From contig JALUBH010000002.1 in NCBI GenBank assembly GCA_027050775.1, positions 1 through 41,839 on the forward strand: a stretch of DNA of 41,839 nt, given 5' to 3'. Below, piece after piece: positions 8,662 through 18,336 of the stretch (the stretch's first letter is position 1; each line of letters opens with the position of its first letter). A program made the position numbers and the translations under genes. The notes below the pieces were generated by a model. It was given only the letters and a program-made list of their open reading frames with translations, did not search any database and was not told where the DNA came from. Origin of the DNA: Campylobacteraceae bacterium (GTDB lineage: Bacteria > Campylobacterota > Campylobacteria > Campylobacterales > Sulfurospirillaceae).

Positions 8662-9998
8662 CAGTTTTGATGCAGCCAGTTTGAAATCATTTCAGAATTT
8701 TCCTTTTTAGTGATTGCTACTATAATATCATTCTCTTTGAAGCTTTCGATTGAATTGTAAGGAAGAATGTCACCCTCTCTTTGTATGAAAAAACCACCTA
8801 AACTTTCAAGTTTTGAAGATAGAGGTAGAGATTCTCCAATCATATCTGATGCTGCAAATATCTTTCTTATCATCAGTATGCCTTCTCCACTGCAAAATTG
8901 TCGTTTAATGACGATTTTGGATGATTCAATTTTCTCAAGTATGGAGTAATAGGCATTTATCTTTTCACCTCTTACAACTTCTAAGTTTAAATTTCTCATC
9001 AATTTTGAATATGCTATATCGTTGTTGATCGTGATGACTTTATTTACGCCATAATATCTAGCCTCCATACATTTTGTTATATTGTATTCATCATTGCCGG
9101 AAGAGACGATAAAAAGATCAGGATTAACACCACCGCTCTCTAGCATATGATCCGAGTCATAGGTGCTTTTTATAACCGTAGCTTTGTCTTTTAGAACAAG
9201 ATTTGCTTTTTCACATTTTTTTAAGTTTTTATCTACTATTTGTATGTTTAAATCTTTAGTTATGAGCACTTTTGCTATCTCTAAACCTAATGAGTCCGCT
9301 CCAAATATGACGCAGTTTTTTATATCATATCTTGCATCATCTTCGGGATATATATTGTATTGAAGTTCTTTTATAGCATCTTGATATGCGTAGAAGTATG
9401 CTAGATCACCCGGATTTAACATGTCTGCATTGCTTGGGATATAAAACTCACCTTTTCTTTCTATTCCTGCAGCTATAATTTTTTGATTTATATCGTTTGT
9501 TAATGATGAAATCATAGTTGGTTCAAAATCATCAGGGATTTTTATAGATACAAGAAGTGCTTTTGTGTACTCAAAAGATTTTACATTTCTTGCCATAGGA
9601 AAATCCAAAAGATATTTAAAAGGTTGTGCCGCTTCAAAAGCCGGGACAACAAAATCGTTGATTCCCAACCTCTCTTTTACCAAATCGTCCGCAAAAAAGC
9701 TGTTTTTTAATCTTATGATTTTTTTGCTTACCTTTGTGATTTTATCTATGATGAGAGATGCTACCATATTTACTTCATCAGAGTCTGTTACACCGATAAA
9801 AAGATCTATATCCGAATCAACAGAAAGATAGGTATGAGGATTTTCTATGTCTCCGCAAACCGCGAGAACATCTAAATTCTCTTCTATTTTTTGTATAGCA
9901 TCTTCATTTTTATCTATAACTGTTACATTATTGTAAACCATGAGATGTTTGGCTATCATATAACCTACTTTGCCTGCCCCAGCAATAATTATTTGCAT
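8661..9998 (-). CDS. trkA: TrkA potassium uptake regulator, two RCK domains
   Basis: This 445-aa cytoplasmic gating subunit of the Trk system has two tandem RCK-N/RCK-C units. The first NAD-binding motif is GAGKVG at residues 6-11, the second the diverged IFGADSLGLEIA near 230. RCK-C halves lie near 140-220 and in the last 80 residues. It forms a ring under TrkH and opens it according to nucleotide. It is the first gene of trkA-trkH and has an extended -10 promoter close upstream. Confidence 0.93.
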   Translation of the reverse strand: MQIIIAGAGKVGYMIAKHLMVYNNVTVIDKNEDAIQKIEENLDVLAVCGDIENPHTYLSVDSDIDLFIGVTDSDEVNMVASLIIDKITKVSKKIIRLKNSFFADDLVKERLGINDFVVPAFEAAQPFKYLLDFPMARNVKSFEYTKALLVSIKIPDDFEPTMISSLTNDINQKIIAAGIERKGEFYIPSNADMLNPGDLAYFYAYQDAIKELQYNIYPEDDARYDIKNCVIFGADSLGLEIAKVLITKDLNIQIVDKNLKKCEKANLVLKDKATVIKSTYDSDHMLESGGVNPDLFIVSSGNDEYNITKCMEARYYGVNKVITINNDIAYSKLMRNLNLEVVRGEKINAYYSILEKIESSKIVIKRQFCSGEGILMIRKIFAASDMIGESLPLSSKLESLGGFFIQREGDILPYNSIESFKENDIIVAITKKENSEMISNWLHQN

Positions 9999-10033
9999 TA
10001 AAATATTTCCTTAAAACGAAAATTAAGAGAAAT

Positions 10034-10042
10034 ATTATAGCA
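10034..10042 (-). promoter_or_regulatory. Extended -10 promoter for trkA
   Basis: TGCTATAAT on the minus strand is an extended -10 element (TGnTATAAT) about 36 bases upstream of the trkA ATG. It lies between the tRNA gene and trkA, so trkA need not depend on tRNA transcription. Confidence 0.55.
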
Positions 10043-10098
10043 CAAGAGGTCTCTAGTAATTCTTAAATGAAAGGAATGAAAGGTTAAAAAATAAGTAG

Positions 10099-10175
10099 TG
10101 GTGGGTTCTAAGTGACTCGAACACTTGACCGCCCGGTTATGAGCCGGGAGCTCTAACCAACTGAGCTAAGAACCC
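10099..10175 (-). tRNA. tRNA with CAU anticodon (elongator Met or Ile2)
   Basis: A 77-base cloverleaf with encoded 3' CCA (10099-10101). The acceptor stem is GGGTTCT/AGAACCC with A73, the D-arm is GCTC...GAGC, and the anticodon stem is CCCGG/CCGGG around CTCATAA. Anticodon CAT is at 10139-10141, and the T-arm is AAGTG-TTCGAGT-CACTT. All stems pair fully. CAU genes can be initiator Met, elongator Met or lysidine-modified Ile2. The paired G1-C72 end rules out an initiator, but I cannot separate the other two by eye. Confidence 0.93.
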
Positions 10176-10192
10176 ACACTTTTAAGGCTGAA

Positions 10193-10198
10193 ATTCTA
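10193..10198 (-). promoter_or_regulatory. Possible -10 of the tRNA gene
   Basis: TAGAAT on the minus strand lies 17 bases upstream of the mature tRNA 5' end, with TTTTAATC about 17 bases further upstream. Position is right for a tRNA promoter, but the motif is weak. The 120-bp stretch between rodA and the tRNA (10176-10295) otherwise shows no gene or convincing terminator. Confidence 0.35.
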
Positions 10199-10295
10199 CT
10201 GTTTTATTGATTAAAATTAGATTAAATCTATCTCCCTTCCTGCTTTTTTTCTTGAAAAAGTTCTACTTTTTGTAGCTTTAGGGGTACTTAGTATG

Positions 10296-11405
10296 TTAAG
10301 TATTTCTATATTTGACAGATCTGTGAGTTGGATCAAACCTGAATGCCAGTGTATTTTCCAATATGCCAAAAAAGATCATAAAAGTTATAAAACTGCTACC
10401 GCCATAGCTAAAAAAAGGCAGGGGAACCCCGACTACAGGAGCCAAACCTATAGTCATAGCTATGTTGACACTCGAATAGACAAAAATCAAAAAGCTTATA
10501 CCGGTTGTTATAACTTGTGCAAAATAGTCGTTTTTTAGTTTGAAATTAAGTGTGATCATATGGATAACGAGAAGCCCATAGAAAAATATCAAACTAAAAG
10601 CACCCCAAAACCCAAATCTCTCCACAAAGTATGCAAAGATAAAATCGCTTGTAGCGATAGGCAAAAATTTATAGTGTGTTTGGGTTGCTTCTTCTTTTAC
10701 CTTACCCGTAAGTCCGCCTGATCCTATCGCTATAATAGATTGTCTGACATGGTAACTTGGCTTTTCAGAGATAAAATCAGATATCCTTTTTTTTTGGTAA
10801 TCATGCAATGAATTGTATAAAAATGGCCCACTTATACCGATGATTATGAAGATGGTTAGCCAGATTTTTTTATTTACACCTATGATAAAAAGTGTACCGT
10901 ACCCCACAAGAAGTAGGACCATAGCAGTTCCTAGATCAGGTTCTTTTGCTATGAGGATAAAAGGAAGAAGTATATAGAAGCTAAGTTTCAAAAAATCTAT
11001 CCAACCATAGCCTTTTTTGTCCGGAGGATCTTGCTTGATAAGATATGCGAGCATCAATATAAACATAGGTTTGAATATCTCTGATGGCTGTATACTGAAG
11101 TTTACAAAAGGTATATCGAGCCATCTTTTTGCACCAAGTCTTGATATGCCAAAAAAATCTACGCTGATTAGTAAAAATATGGTTATCCAGTAAAAAAAAG
11201 GGATAAGCCATTCTAATTTTTTAATGGGAATAAAGAAAAAAAATCCAAATGCAATCAATCCTATGGTAAAATAGATTAACTGTTTTTCTGCCAAAGTCAA
11301 ACTGACTTCAGAGATGAGGTAGTAAGACATAGCGATGATAGGCAAAACCAATATTGGTAATAGAAAGTCAAAATGAGTTAAAATTCTTCTGTCGATTTGT
11401 ATCAA
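10296..11405 (-). CDS. rodA: RodA, SEDS-family peptidoglycan polymerase
   Basis: This 369-aa polytopic membrane protein belongs to the SEDS (FtsW/RodA/SpoVE) family. It polymerises lipid II glycan strands during side-wall elongation together with a class B penicillin-binding protein. Motifs include GAKRWLDIP and FSIQPSEIFKP, KEPDLGTAMV with the conserved catalytic Asp, and the C-terminal GVPLPFFSYGGSS, which favours RodA over FtsW together with the length and short tail. The start is TTG at 11405 with AAGG about 8 bases upstream. It is divergent from the RluA-type gene, as I recall for mrdB in Campylobacter jejuni. Confidence 0.9.
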   Translation of the reverse strand: MIQIDRRILTHFDFLLPILVLPIIAMSYYLISEVSLTLAEKQLIYFTIGLIAFGFFFFIPIKKLEWLIPFFYWITIFLLISVDFFGISRLGAKRWLDIPFVNFSIQPSEIFKPMFILMLAYLIKQDPPDKKGYGWIDFLKLSFYILLPFILIAKEPDLGTAMVLLLVGYGTLFIIGVNKKIWLTIFIIIGISGPFLYNSLHDYQKKRISDFISEKPSYHVRQSIIAIGSGGLTGKVKEEATQTHYKFLPIATSDFIFAYFVERFGFWGAFSLIFFYGLLVIHMITLNFKLKNDYFAQVITTGISFLIFVYSSVNIAMTIGLAPVVGVPLPFFSYGGSSFITFMIFFGILENTLAFRFDPTHRSVKYRNT

Positions 11406-11436
11406 AGTATGCCTTAGTAATTTGAGTGATTAAAGT

Positions 11437-11442
11437 ATTATA
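11437..11442 (-). promoter_or_regulatory. -10 element for rodA in the divergent intergenic gap
   Basis: TATAAT on the minus strand, 31 bases before the rodA TTG. The gap between the divergent starts is only 53 bp, so this promoter must overlap whatever drives the plus-strand gene at 11459. Confidence 0.45.
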
Positions 11443-11458
11443 TCAAAAAAGAGGAAAA

Positions 11459-12418
11459 ATGACCTTTACATGTAGAGAATTTGGAAGAGCAGATAGGGTT
11501 GTGAGTAATGAACTGCACATCTCTAGGTCTCAGGTTGAAAAGTTTATTAAAAACATAGGTATAGAAGTAAATGGCAAGAAAATTAATAAATCTTCTTTTA
11601 GGTTGGAAATAGGGGATGAAATATCCTATGAGTTTGAAAAAGTCGTAGAAAAGAAAAGCCAATATAAAGTAGATTTTGATATTGATATTTTATATGAAGA
11701 TGATGAGTTGCTAGTGGTAAACAAACCGCCTTTTTTGACGGTTCATGGAGCACCTAGTGTAAAAGAAGCAACTTTGGTCGACTGGTTGAAAAAAAAAGGT
11801 ATCTCTCTCTCGACGATAAGCGGAGAGCAGAGACATGGTATTGTTCACAGAATCGATAAAGAGACGAGCGGAGCACTTGTTGTTGCGAAAAACAATGAAT
11901 CCCACGCCAAACTTTCAAAACAACTTGAAGATAAAAGTATGGGGAGATACTATTTGGCTCTTATCGATCTTCCTTTGAGAGACAATGTTATAGTAGATAA
12001 ACCCATAGCAAGAAATCAGAAAAACAGACTTAAGATGGCAGTTGTGGATGGAGGAAAAAATGCAAAGAGTGCATTTTTAAAGCTTGTCTCGTCTGATACA
12101 AAAAAATATGAACTGATAGTGGCAAAATTGTACACAGGTAGAACACATCAGATTAGAGTCCACTTAAATTCACTTTCTCGCCATATTTTAGGGGATAGTT
12201 TATATGGTTTTAAGAGCCAAAAAGGTAAAATAGAAAGAGTTATGTTGCATGCATATATATTGTATTTTAAACACCCAAAAAGTGGAAAGTTGATGCAGAT
12301 AAAAGCGCCTCTTTTTGAAGATTTTGAAAGTGCGATGTATAGATTTTTTGATAAGGAAAAAATTCATGAAAATATTAAGACTGATACTATTATCAATAGT
12401 TTCGATACTGATTTTTAG
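11459..12418 (+). CDS. RluA-family pseudouridine synthase with S4 domain
   Basis: This protein of 319 aa isomerises specific uridines in rRNA (or tRNA) to pseudouridine. An S4 RNA-binding domain spans about 5-65, followed by the catalytic domain with HRIDKETSG; its Asp is residue 133 from the chosen start. GRTHQIRVH and GDSLYG are further RluA-family motifs. I chose ATG 11459, with AGAGG 5 bases upstream, over a GTG at 11426 in the same frame. RluC/RluD-like, but the modified site cannot be told. The last 53 bases overlap the start of the next gene in another frame. Confidence 0.88.
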   Translation: MTFTCREFGRADRVVSNELHISRSQVEKFIKNIGIEVNGKKINKSSFRLEIGDEISYEFEKVVEKKSQYKVDFDIDILYEDDELLVVNKPPFLTVHGAPSVKEATLVDWLKKKGISLSTISGEQRHGIVHRIDKETSGALVVAKNNESHAKLSKQLEDKSMGRYYLALIDLPLRDNVIVDKPIARNQKNRLKMAVVDGGKNAKSAFLKLVSSDTKKYELIVAKLYTGRTHQIRVHLNSLSRHILGDSLYGFKSQKGKIERVMLHAYILYFKHPKSGKLMQIKAPLFEDFESAMYRFFDKEKIHENIKTDTIINSFDTDF

Positions 12419-13601
12419 TGGTTGCCAAGCAACACTAAATACACCTACAAAACCACAAATTGATCCTAGCTTGCCAACGGTAACAGGATTGAAAGTTTTG
12501 TCTGATGTAACGGAAGTCGGTTTTGAGTGGAAGCCGAATTACGATGAGAGGATTATGGGATACTATGTGTATAGATCAAGCCCAAATCAACAGACAAATA
12601 AGTTGCATAGAATTGCTACGATTAAAGATAGGTACAGCTCTCATTATGTAGATACTAGCCTGCAGCCACAAACAAAGTACTACTATAGGTTTTCCTCCTT
12701 TTCTAAAGACAAAAGAGAGTCTGTTCCTAGTGAAATGGTTACCGTTACTACCAAAAGAATGATATCTTCTGTAGTATATTTAAAAGCGATCGTTGGACTT
12801 CCAAATAGAGTTAAAATTATATGGAGACCATTAGAATACCCCACAGTTTCAGCATATATTATAGAGAGAAACGACCTTAGTTCCATGAAATGGAAAAAAA
12901 TAGCTACGGTAAAAGGAAAACTAAGTGCAGAGTATATAGACACCGGATTGAAAAATAACTATCTATATAAATACAGAATTAGAGTTAAGACCTGTGGTGG
13001 ACTCATATCAAAGCCGAGCCAAATAGTTGAAGCATCTACAAAGCCATTGCCTCCTATGATTGAAAATCTCAGAGCTACTCACAATCTACCTAAAAAAATA
13101 GTTCTAACTTGGAATATTTCTCCGAAAAAAGACATATCTTATTATAAAGTATACAGAACCATAAATCCTATACTCTTTTATAGTTATTATGCTAAGACAA
13201 AAGATAATAAATTTGAAGACTTGATAAATGAAAATGGGAAAAGTTATTATTATAAAGTTACAGCTGTGGATAAAGATGGACTGGAGTCTCCAAGGCAGCC
13301 TTCTGCCGTAGTTGGAACAACTCTAGATATCCCTCTGCCCGTTTCGATTACATCTGTCAAGCAAGACAGTAGAAGTGTGATGTTAACTTGGATGGGAAAT
13401 GATGGCAGAGCGGTAAGCTACAATATAAAAAAAGAGTATAGCGGTAAAACTGTAAATTTAACAGGTATTAACTCTTTTAGTTATCAAGATAGAGATGTAA
13501 TTCCCGGAGTTGAATACAAATACAGCGTCGTAGCCATAGATAAGTATGGCTTGGAATCAAAACCATCAGAGCCCGTGCTTGTATCTATAGCAAAAGAATA
13601 A
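12366..13601 (+). CDS. flpA: FlpA-like lipoprotein with four fibronectin type III domains
   Basis: This 411-aa exported lipoprotein has a signal peptide ending at the lipobox FSGC, with C20 the lipidated residue. Four FN3-like repeats follow, recognisable by recurring patterns such as GYYVYRS, AYIIERN, YYKVYRT and SYNIKKE. The position directly before trmB-ftsE-ftsX matches C. jejuni flpA, a surface adhesin that binds host fibronectin; in a free-living relative the ligand is unknown. The start is ATG 12366 with AAGGA upstream; a longer in-frame ORF from 12315 has no ribosome site. It starts inside the 3' end of the preceding gene. Confidence 0.82.
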   Translation: MKILRLILLSIVSILIFSGCQATLNTPTKPQIDPSLPTVTGLKVLSDVTEVGFEWKPNYDERIMGYYVYRSSPNQQTNKLHRIATIKDRYSSHYVDTSLQPQTKYYYRFSSFSKDKRESVPSEMVTVTTKRMISSVVYLKAIVGLPNRVKIIWRPLEYPTVSAYIIERNDLSSMKWKKIATVKGKLSAEYIDTGLKNNYLYKYRIRVKTCGGLISKPSQIVEASTKPLPPMIENLRATHNLPKKIVLTWNISPKKDISYYKVYRTINPILFYSYYAKTKDNKFEDLINENGKSYYYKVTAVDKDGLESPRQPSAVVGTTLDIPLPVSITSVKQDSRSVMLTWMGNDGRAVSYNIKKEYSGKTVNLTGINSFSYQDRDVIPGVEYKYSVVAIDKYGLESKPSEPVLVSIAKE

Positions 13602-13610
13602 ATAACAAAT

Positions 13611-14786
13611 ATGCCAAACTTTAAAACTAATAGTATCGCTATGCCAAATTTTCCAGTAAAATTTGGAGATAGCGAATTTCTATATCAAGCAGTTTATCAA
13701 AATGAAGAATCACTAATCAGGGTGAAGCAGAAAAAAGAGGATTTTTTCATACAGATACGAAAAAAAGATGGAGGATATCTAGTAAAAGCAGATAAAATCT
13801 CTCGTCCTCCTCAAGTAGTTTTTGTGCAACAAGCCTTAAGAGATTTCAGAGATTTATGTGGATGTAAAGTGGAGTATTCAAATATCCAGCCACAAAAAAT
13901 AAGGCAAAAAGTAAAGTTTGGTGCACTTAAGGATATAAATTTTTTCGCAAATGATTTTCTTTGTGAGCAAGAAATTTGGATTGAGGTTGGTTTTGGAAGC
14001 GGTAGACATCTTTTGCATCAGGCAAAAAAACACAAAGACATACAGTTTATAGGACTTGAAATACACAAGCCATCACTAGAACAAGTAGCAAAACTTTGCG
14101 AATTGCAATCTGTTGAAAATGTATATCTTCTTGATTATGATGCTAGAATCTTTTTGGAATTTTTAAAGTCAAATAGTGTTGGAAAGATATTTATCCATTT
14201 TCCTGTGCCTTGGGATAAAAAACCACACAGAAGAGTCATATCTAGTGAATTTATAGGCGAGTCTCTTAGAGTTTTGAAGGTGCAGGGACAACTCGAATTA
14301 AGGACTGATAGTCAAAAATACTTTGATTACTCTTTGGAGGAATTTTTAAAGTTAAACATCCTTAATCTTCATATAAACAAAAATAGAGATTTGGATATCA
14401 GCAGTAAGTATGAAGATAGATGGAGAAAGCAAAATAAAAACATATTTGATTTGACTATGGTAAGCGAAGAGATTTCTGAGGTAAATCAAAAAATTGGTAT
14501 AATAAAATTTGAAAAGATATATGATTTTGCAAACCTACAAGAGAATTTTAAAAATATTGTTAAAAATGAAGAAGACTATTTTTTGCATATAGAAAATATA
14601 TATGAGATAAATGAAAACGAAGGTTTACTGAAGATCTCTTTTGGTGCAAGTGAAAAAAATGAGAGAGTATATGTCCAATTTTTAAAAGATAAAGTTTCAT
14701 ATTTCCCAAATAATATATTGGCAACAAAAGCAAATCAGAAAGCCCATAATTTGCTAATTGATTGGCTAGAGGAGATAAACAGATGA
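13611..14786 (+). CDS. trmB: tRNA (guanine-46-N7)-methyltransferase, large Campylobacterota form
   Basis: This 391-aa enzyme transfers methyl from S-adenosylmethionine to N7 of G46 in tRNA. The SAM motif IEVGFGSGRH is near residue 125, followed by HFPVPWDKKPHRR and ELRTDS, typical of TrmB. It is much longer than the 240-aa E. coli enzyme, with added N-terminal (1-115) and C-terminal parts, as in C. jejuni TrmB. Start MPNFK is preferred although no Shine-Dalgarno sequence is visible; a second ATGCCAAA lies 30 bases downstream. Its TGA overlaps the ftsE ATG as ATGA. Confidence 0.92.
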   Translation: MPNFKTNSIAMPNFPVKFGDSEFLYQAVYQNEESLIRVKQKKEDFFIQIRKKDGGYLVKADKISRPPQVVFVQQALRDFRDLCGCKVEYSNIQPQKIRQKVKFGALKDINFFANDFLCEQEIWIEVGFGSGRHLLHQAKKHKDIQFIGLEIHKPSLEQVAKLCELQSVENVYLLDYDARIFLEFLKSNSVGKIFIHFPVPWDKKPHRRVISSEFIGESLRVLKVQGQLELRTDSQKYFDYSLEEFLKLNILNLHINKNRDLDISSKYEDRWRKQNKNIFDLTMVSEEISEVNQKIGIIKFEKIYDFANLQENFKNIVKNEEDYFLHIENIYEINENEGLLKISFGASEKNERVYVQFLKDKVSYFPNNILATKANQKAHNLLIDWLEEINR

Positions 14787-15454
14787 ATTTTGTTGTTAGT
14801 GCGCAAAAGCTTTCTTTGGGATATGGAGGTGATGAACCGATAATCGCAGAGACAGATTTAAGTATCAACTCTGGTGATTTTGTTTTTATAACAGGAAAAA
14901 GCGGTAGTGGAAAATCAACAATCTTAAAATCTTTTTATGGAGAACTGTTGCCTCAAAGAGGTAGTTTGAATATTTGTGGCGTCAATATTAAAAAATTGAA
15001 CAGAGTAAAGTTGAATAAATTAAGAAGATATTTAGGTATAGTATTTCAAGATTATAAACTCATAGATAGCTGGACTATTGAAAAGAATATTATGCTTCCT
15101 TTGATGATAGGCGGTTTTTCAAAATCAGTTTGTGAGGCACAGGCTTTAAAACTCTTAAGACATGTAAAATTAACGCATAAGATTGGAAAATATCCTCTTG
15201 AACTAAGTGGTGGAGAGCAACAAAGAGTAGCTATTGCAAGGGCTTTGGCACATAATCCTGTATTAATTTTAGCAGATGAACCTACGGGTAATTTAGACAA
15301 TTATTCGAGTGAAGTAATCTGGAATCTTTTAAAAAATGCAAGAGAGCATTTAGGTACAACAGTGGTTGTTGTGACTCATCATATTCCATCAACTATAGGA
15401 GTGGATTATAAACATTTTTTTATAGATAAAGGTGTATTGTATGAAGTATCTTAA
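14783..15454 (+). CDS. ftsE: FtsE, cell-division ABC transporter ATPase
   Basis: This 223-aa ATPase has Walker [10 protein letters not shown] near residue 38, a Q-loop in VFQDYKL, the signature [15 protein letters not shown], Walker [13 protein letters not shown] and switch His in VVVTHH. With FtsX it forms the FtsEX complex, which does not transport but uses ATP to signal to periplasmic amidase activators at the septum. ATG 14783 has GAGGAGAT upstream and a 4-bp overlap with trmB. Confidence 0.93.
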   Translation: MNFVVSAQKLSLGYGGDEPIIAETDLSINSGDFVFITGKSGSGKSTILKSFYGELLPQRGSLNICGVNIKKLNRVKLNKLRRYLGIVFQDYKLIDSWTIEKNIMLPLMIGGFSKSVCEAQALKLLRHVKLTHKIGKYPLELSGGEQQRVAIARALAHNPVLILADEPTGNLDNYSSEVIWNLLKNAREHLGTTVVVVTHHIPSTIGVDYKHFFIDKGVLYEVS

Positions 15455-16247
15455 AAATCATGTATCTGTTATCCTGACTCTATTTATTCTGCTTTTTAGC
15501 GTACAATTTAGTATAGAGATGTATAAAGTCATAGAGGATCAAAATCAAAAATTGATAGACAATTACTCCATAGTAATAGTTTCTCAAAAGAGACAGAATA
15601 TAGAAAATTTGCGTAAAGTTACGAGAGATATCGTTTCTATATCTCCTATTAGTACAAAAACCATTATCGATAAATTAAAAAGTAGTATGACACCTGAAAA
15701 CTTATCTATGTTGAAAATAGCCTTACCCTATTTTTATAATCTAAAGCTAAATATTCTTCCAGATAAAATAAGATTGGATAAAATAAAAAGCTCTCTTTTG
15801 TCTATGGGGAGTATTACAAAAGTAGAGATATTTACTAAAACATACAATAGTGTATTTAGGGTTTTGCAGATATTGCAGTTTCTTACATATATTTTTAACG
15901 CAATTATATTTTTTATGTCCATTCTTTTGCTTTTTAAGCAAATCAAGATTTGGATTCTTGAACACGAAGAGAAGATAAAAATTATGGGTTATTTTGGGGC
16001 AAGTTACTGGATTAAGAGTGCATTTTTATATAGATTGGTATTTATAGATTCTCTCATCAGTACAGTATCTGTTGGATTATTGTTTTTTTACCTCTCAAAA
16101 AGTTACTATATCAAGGATAAGCTTTCTGTGCTAAATATCAGTTTTCCTGATTTTAGCATCTTATATGATGTAAGTACACTATTTTTTATTGCATTGTCTT
16201 TATCTTTAGTGATAGTTACTATTGTTTCTAGGAAAATGAGTAGATAA
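15441..16247 (+). CDS. ftsX: FtsX, cell-division ABC transporter permease
   Basis: This 268-aa membrane protein has one N-terminal transmembrane segment (about 10-28), a periplasmic loop of about 110 residues, and three C-terminal segments, the FtsX/MacB layout. It is shorter than E. coli FtsX. Assigned by topology and position between ftsE and an EnvC-like gene rather than by strong motifs. ATG 15441 has AAAGG about 8 bases upstream; the ORF could start at GTG 15432. It overlaps the end of ftsE by 14 bp. Confidence 0.85.
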   Translation: MKYLKNHVSVILTLFILLFSVQFSIEMYKVIEDQNQKLIDNYSIVIVSQKRQNIENLRKVTRDIVSISPISTKTIIDKLKSSMTPENLSMLKIALPYFYNLKLNILPDKIRLDKIKSSLLSMGSITKVEIFTKTYNSVFRVLQILQFLTYIFNAIIFFMSILLLFKQIKIWILEHEEKIKIMGYFGASYWIKSAFLYRLVFIDSLISTVSVGLLFFYLSKSYYIKDKLSVLNISFPDFSILYDVSTLFFIALSLSLVIVTIVSRKMSR

Positions 16248-16252
16248 TTTAT

Positions 16253-17470
16253 ATGAAAATTATATTTTTGCTTCTATTTTCATCTACTATTTTTTTTCAT
16301 TTGCAAGCTAGTGTTGGAAATAAGATAAAACAACAGTCCAACTACCTAAAATCAAAAGGAAGAATGGAAAAAAGAATTACCAAGAAATTAAATGATCTAG
16401 CTAGTGAAATTTTGGGACAAATCAAAAATCTAAACAGACTAAAACAGCAAATTGATAATTTAGATAAAAAGATTAAAGCCAATGAAGTAAATATAGAAAA
16501 CAGATATAAAACGCTTAGTGAACTATTAAACAATAATAAAAAGTTATCTTCGCAAAAGAAAAATCTGGAAAAAAAGATTATTGATATGATTGCAAAAGAT
16601 TTTTCATATTATCTCATAGGCAATAAAAATTTTATAGAGACAAAAGATTCCATAATAGCCGATGAGGTTATTGAAAAGATGGACGCGATTTTAAGAAGAG
16701 AGTTTAGAAAATTATCGCAAAATTATGAAAATATAAATAGTAAAATATCTATACGAAAAAAAGAGATAAAATTTATAAAAATAGATATCGATAACTTCAA
16801 AAAACAAAAAGAACGACTACTGTTGTTGAAAAAACGAAGAGAATCAGCAATAAAAAAACTAAACCGTGAAAAAACAGATTATAAAAATAGACTATATCGA
16901 ATCAAAAAAGAGAAAACGAGCATAAGAGAGACTTTAGAAAAATTAAAAATACTAAAAAAAGCACAGAATCTCAAAGCCCAAAGATATAAAGAGTCGAGAA
17001 GCAGGATAAAAAAACATGGAGAATCAAAGCTTAGCGTAAGGCAAATAGGATCTTCTTATCAAGCCAGCAAGGTAAAAAGATATAGGGGGGCAAAGACTAT
17101 AGCTCCTTTGAAAAGTTTCGTAGTAAAAAGAAAATTCGGTAATTATATCGACCCTATTTACAATATGAAGATATTTAACGACTCGGTTACTCTTGAATCA
17201 AAGATAAAAAACGCAAAAGTAAAAAATATACTAAATGGTAAAGTAGTCTTTGCAAAAGATACAGCTGTGCTAGATAAGGTAATTATTATTGAAAATTACA
17301 ATGGCATACACACCATTTATGCCCATCTAAGTAAGATTGCACCCACCATAAGAGTAGGAAGAAAGATTAGAAAGGGTTATGTCATAGGAAGAGTCAATAG
17401 GGATTTAACATTTGAAGTAACACAGAAAAATTATCATATAAATCCACTGGAACTCATCAGACTAAATTAG
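16253..17470 (+). CDS. EnvC-like coiled-coil protein with degenerate LytM (M23) domain
   Basis: This 405-aa exported protein has a signal peptide (1-19), long coiled coils (about 25-250) and a C-terminal LytM-like domain (about 300-400). Peptidase M23 enzymes bind zinc through HxxxD and HxH; here the first region reads NMKIFND and the HxH position reads DLTF (384-387), with only H358 of AHLS kept. It is therefore predicted not to cleave peptidoglycan. That matches EnvC, which is recruited by FtsEX and activates amidases. Gene order ftsE-ftsX-this and amiA downstream support the role. Confidence 0.85.
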   Translation: MKIIFLLLFSSTIFFHLQASVGNKIKQQSNYLKSKGRMEKRITKKLNDLASEILGQIKNLNRLKQQIDNLDKKIKANEVNIENRYKTLSELLNNNKKLSSQKKNLEKKIIDMIAKDFSYYLIGNKNFIETKDSIIADEVIEKMDAILRREFRKLSQNYENINSKISIRKKEIKFIKIDIDNFKKQKERLLLLKKRRESAIKKLNREKTDYKNRLYRIKKEKTSIRETLEKLKILKKAQNLKAQRYKESRSRIKKHGESKLSVRQIGSSYQASKVKRYRGAKTIAPLKSFVVKRKFGNYIDPIYNMKIFNDSVTLESKIKNAKVKNILNGKVVFAKDTAVLDKVIIIENYNGIHTIYAHLSKIAPTIRVGRKIRKGYVIGRVNRDLTFEVTQKNYHINPLELIRLN

Positions 17471-17513
17471 ATTTTTATATATATTTTGATAAAATAATGG
17501 GTTTGAATATCGG

Positions 17514-17528
17514 AGTTCTTGCAGAACT
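17514..17528 (+). repeat. Small hairpin in the pyrH leader
   Basis: AGTTCT (17514-17519) pairs with AGAACT (17523-17528) across TGC, followed by ATTTTGTG. It could be a weak terminator for the ftsE operon or an mRNA structure before pyrH. Confidence 0.4.
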
Positions 17529-17590
17529 ATTTTGTGATAGCTTAGAAATAGGCGGGATAAAGCTTTGTTTAATATGAAGGAGAAGTATAG

Positions 17591-18310
<720 letters not shown>

Positions 18311-18336
18311 TAAAGAAGAAAAATACTATACCAATT

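Noticed and set aside
10293-10538. 81-codon ORF opposite the end of rodA
   Set aside because: Fully antisense to rodA coding with no start signal and atypical composition; a shadow frame.
11426-11458. GTG start extending the RluA-type protein by 11 residues
   Set aside because: ATG 11459 has a proper AGAGG site; the extension lies over the divergent rodA promoter.
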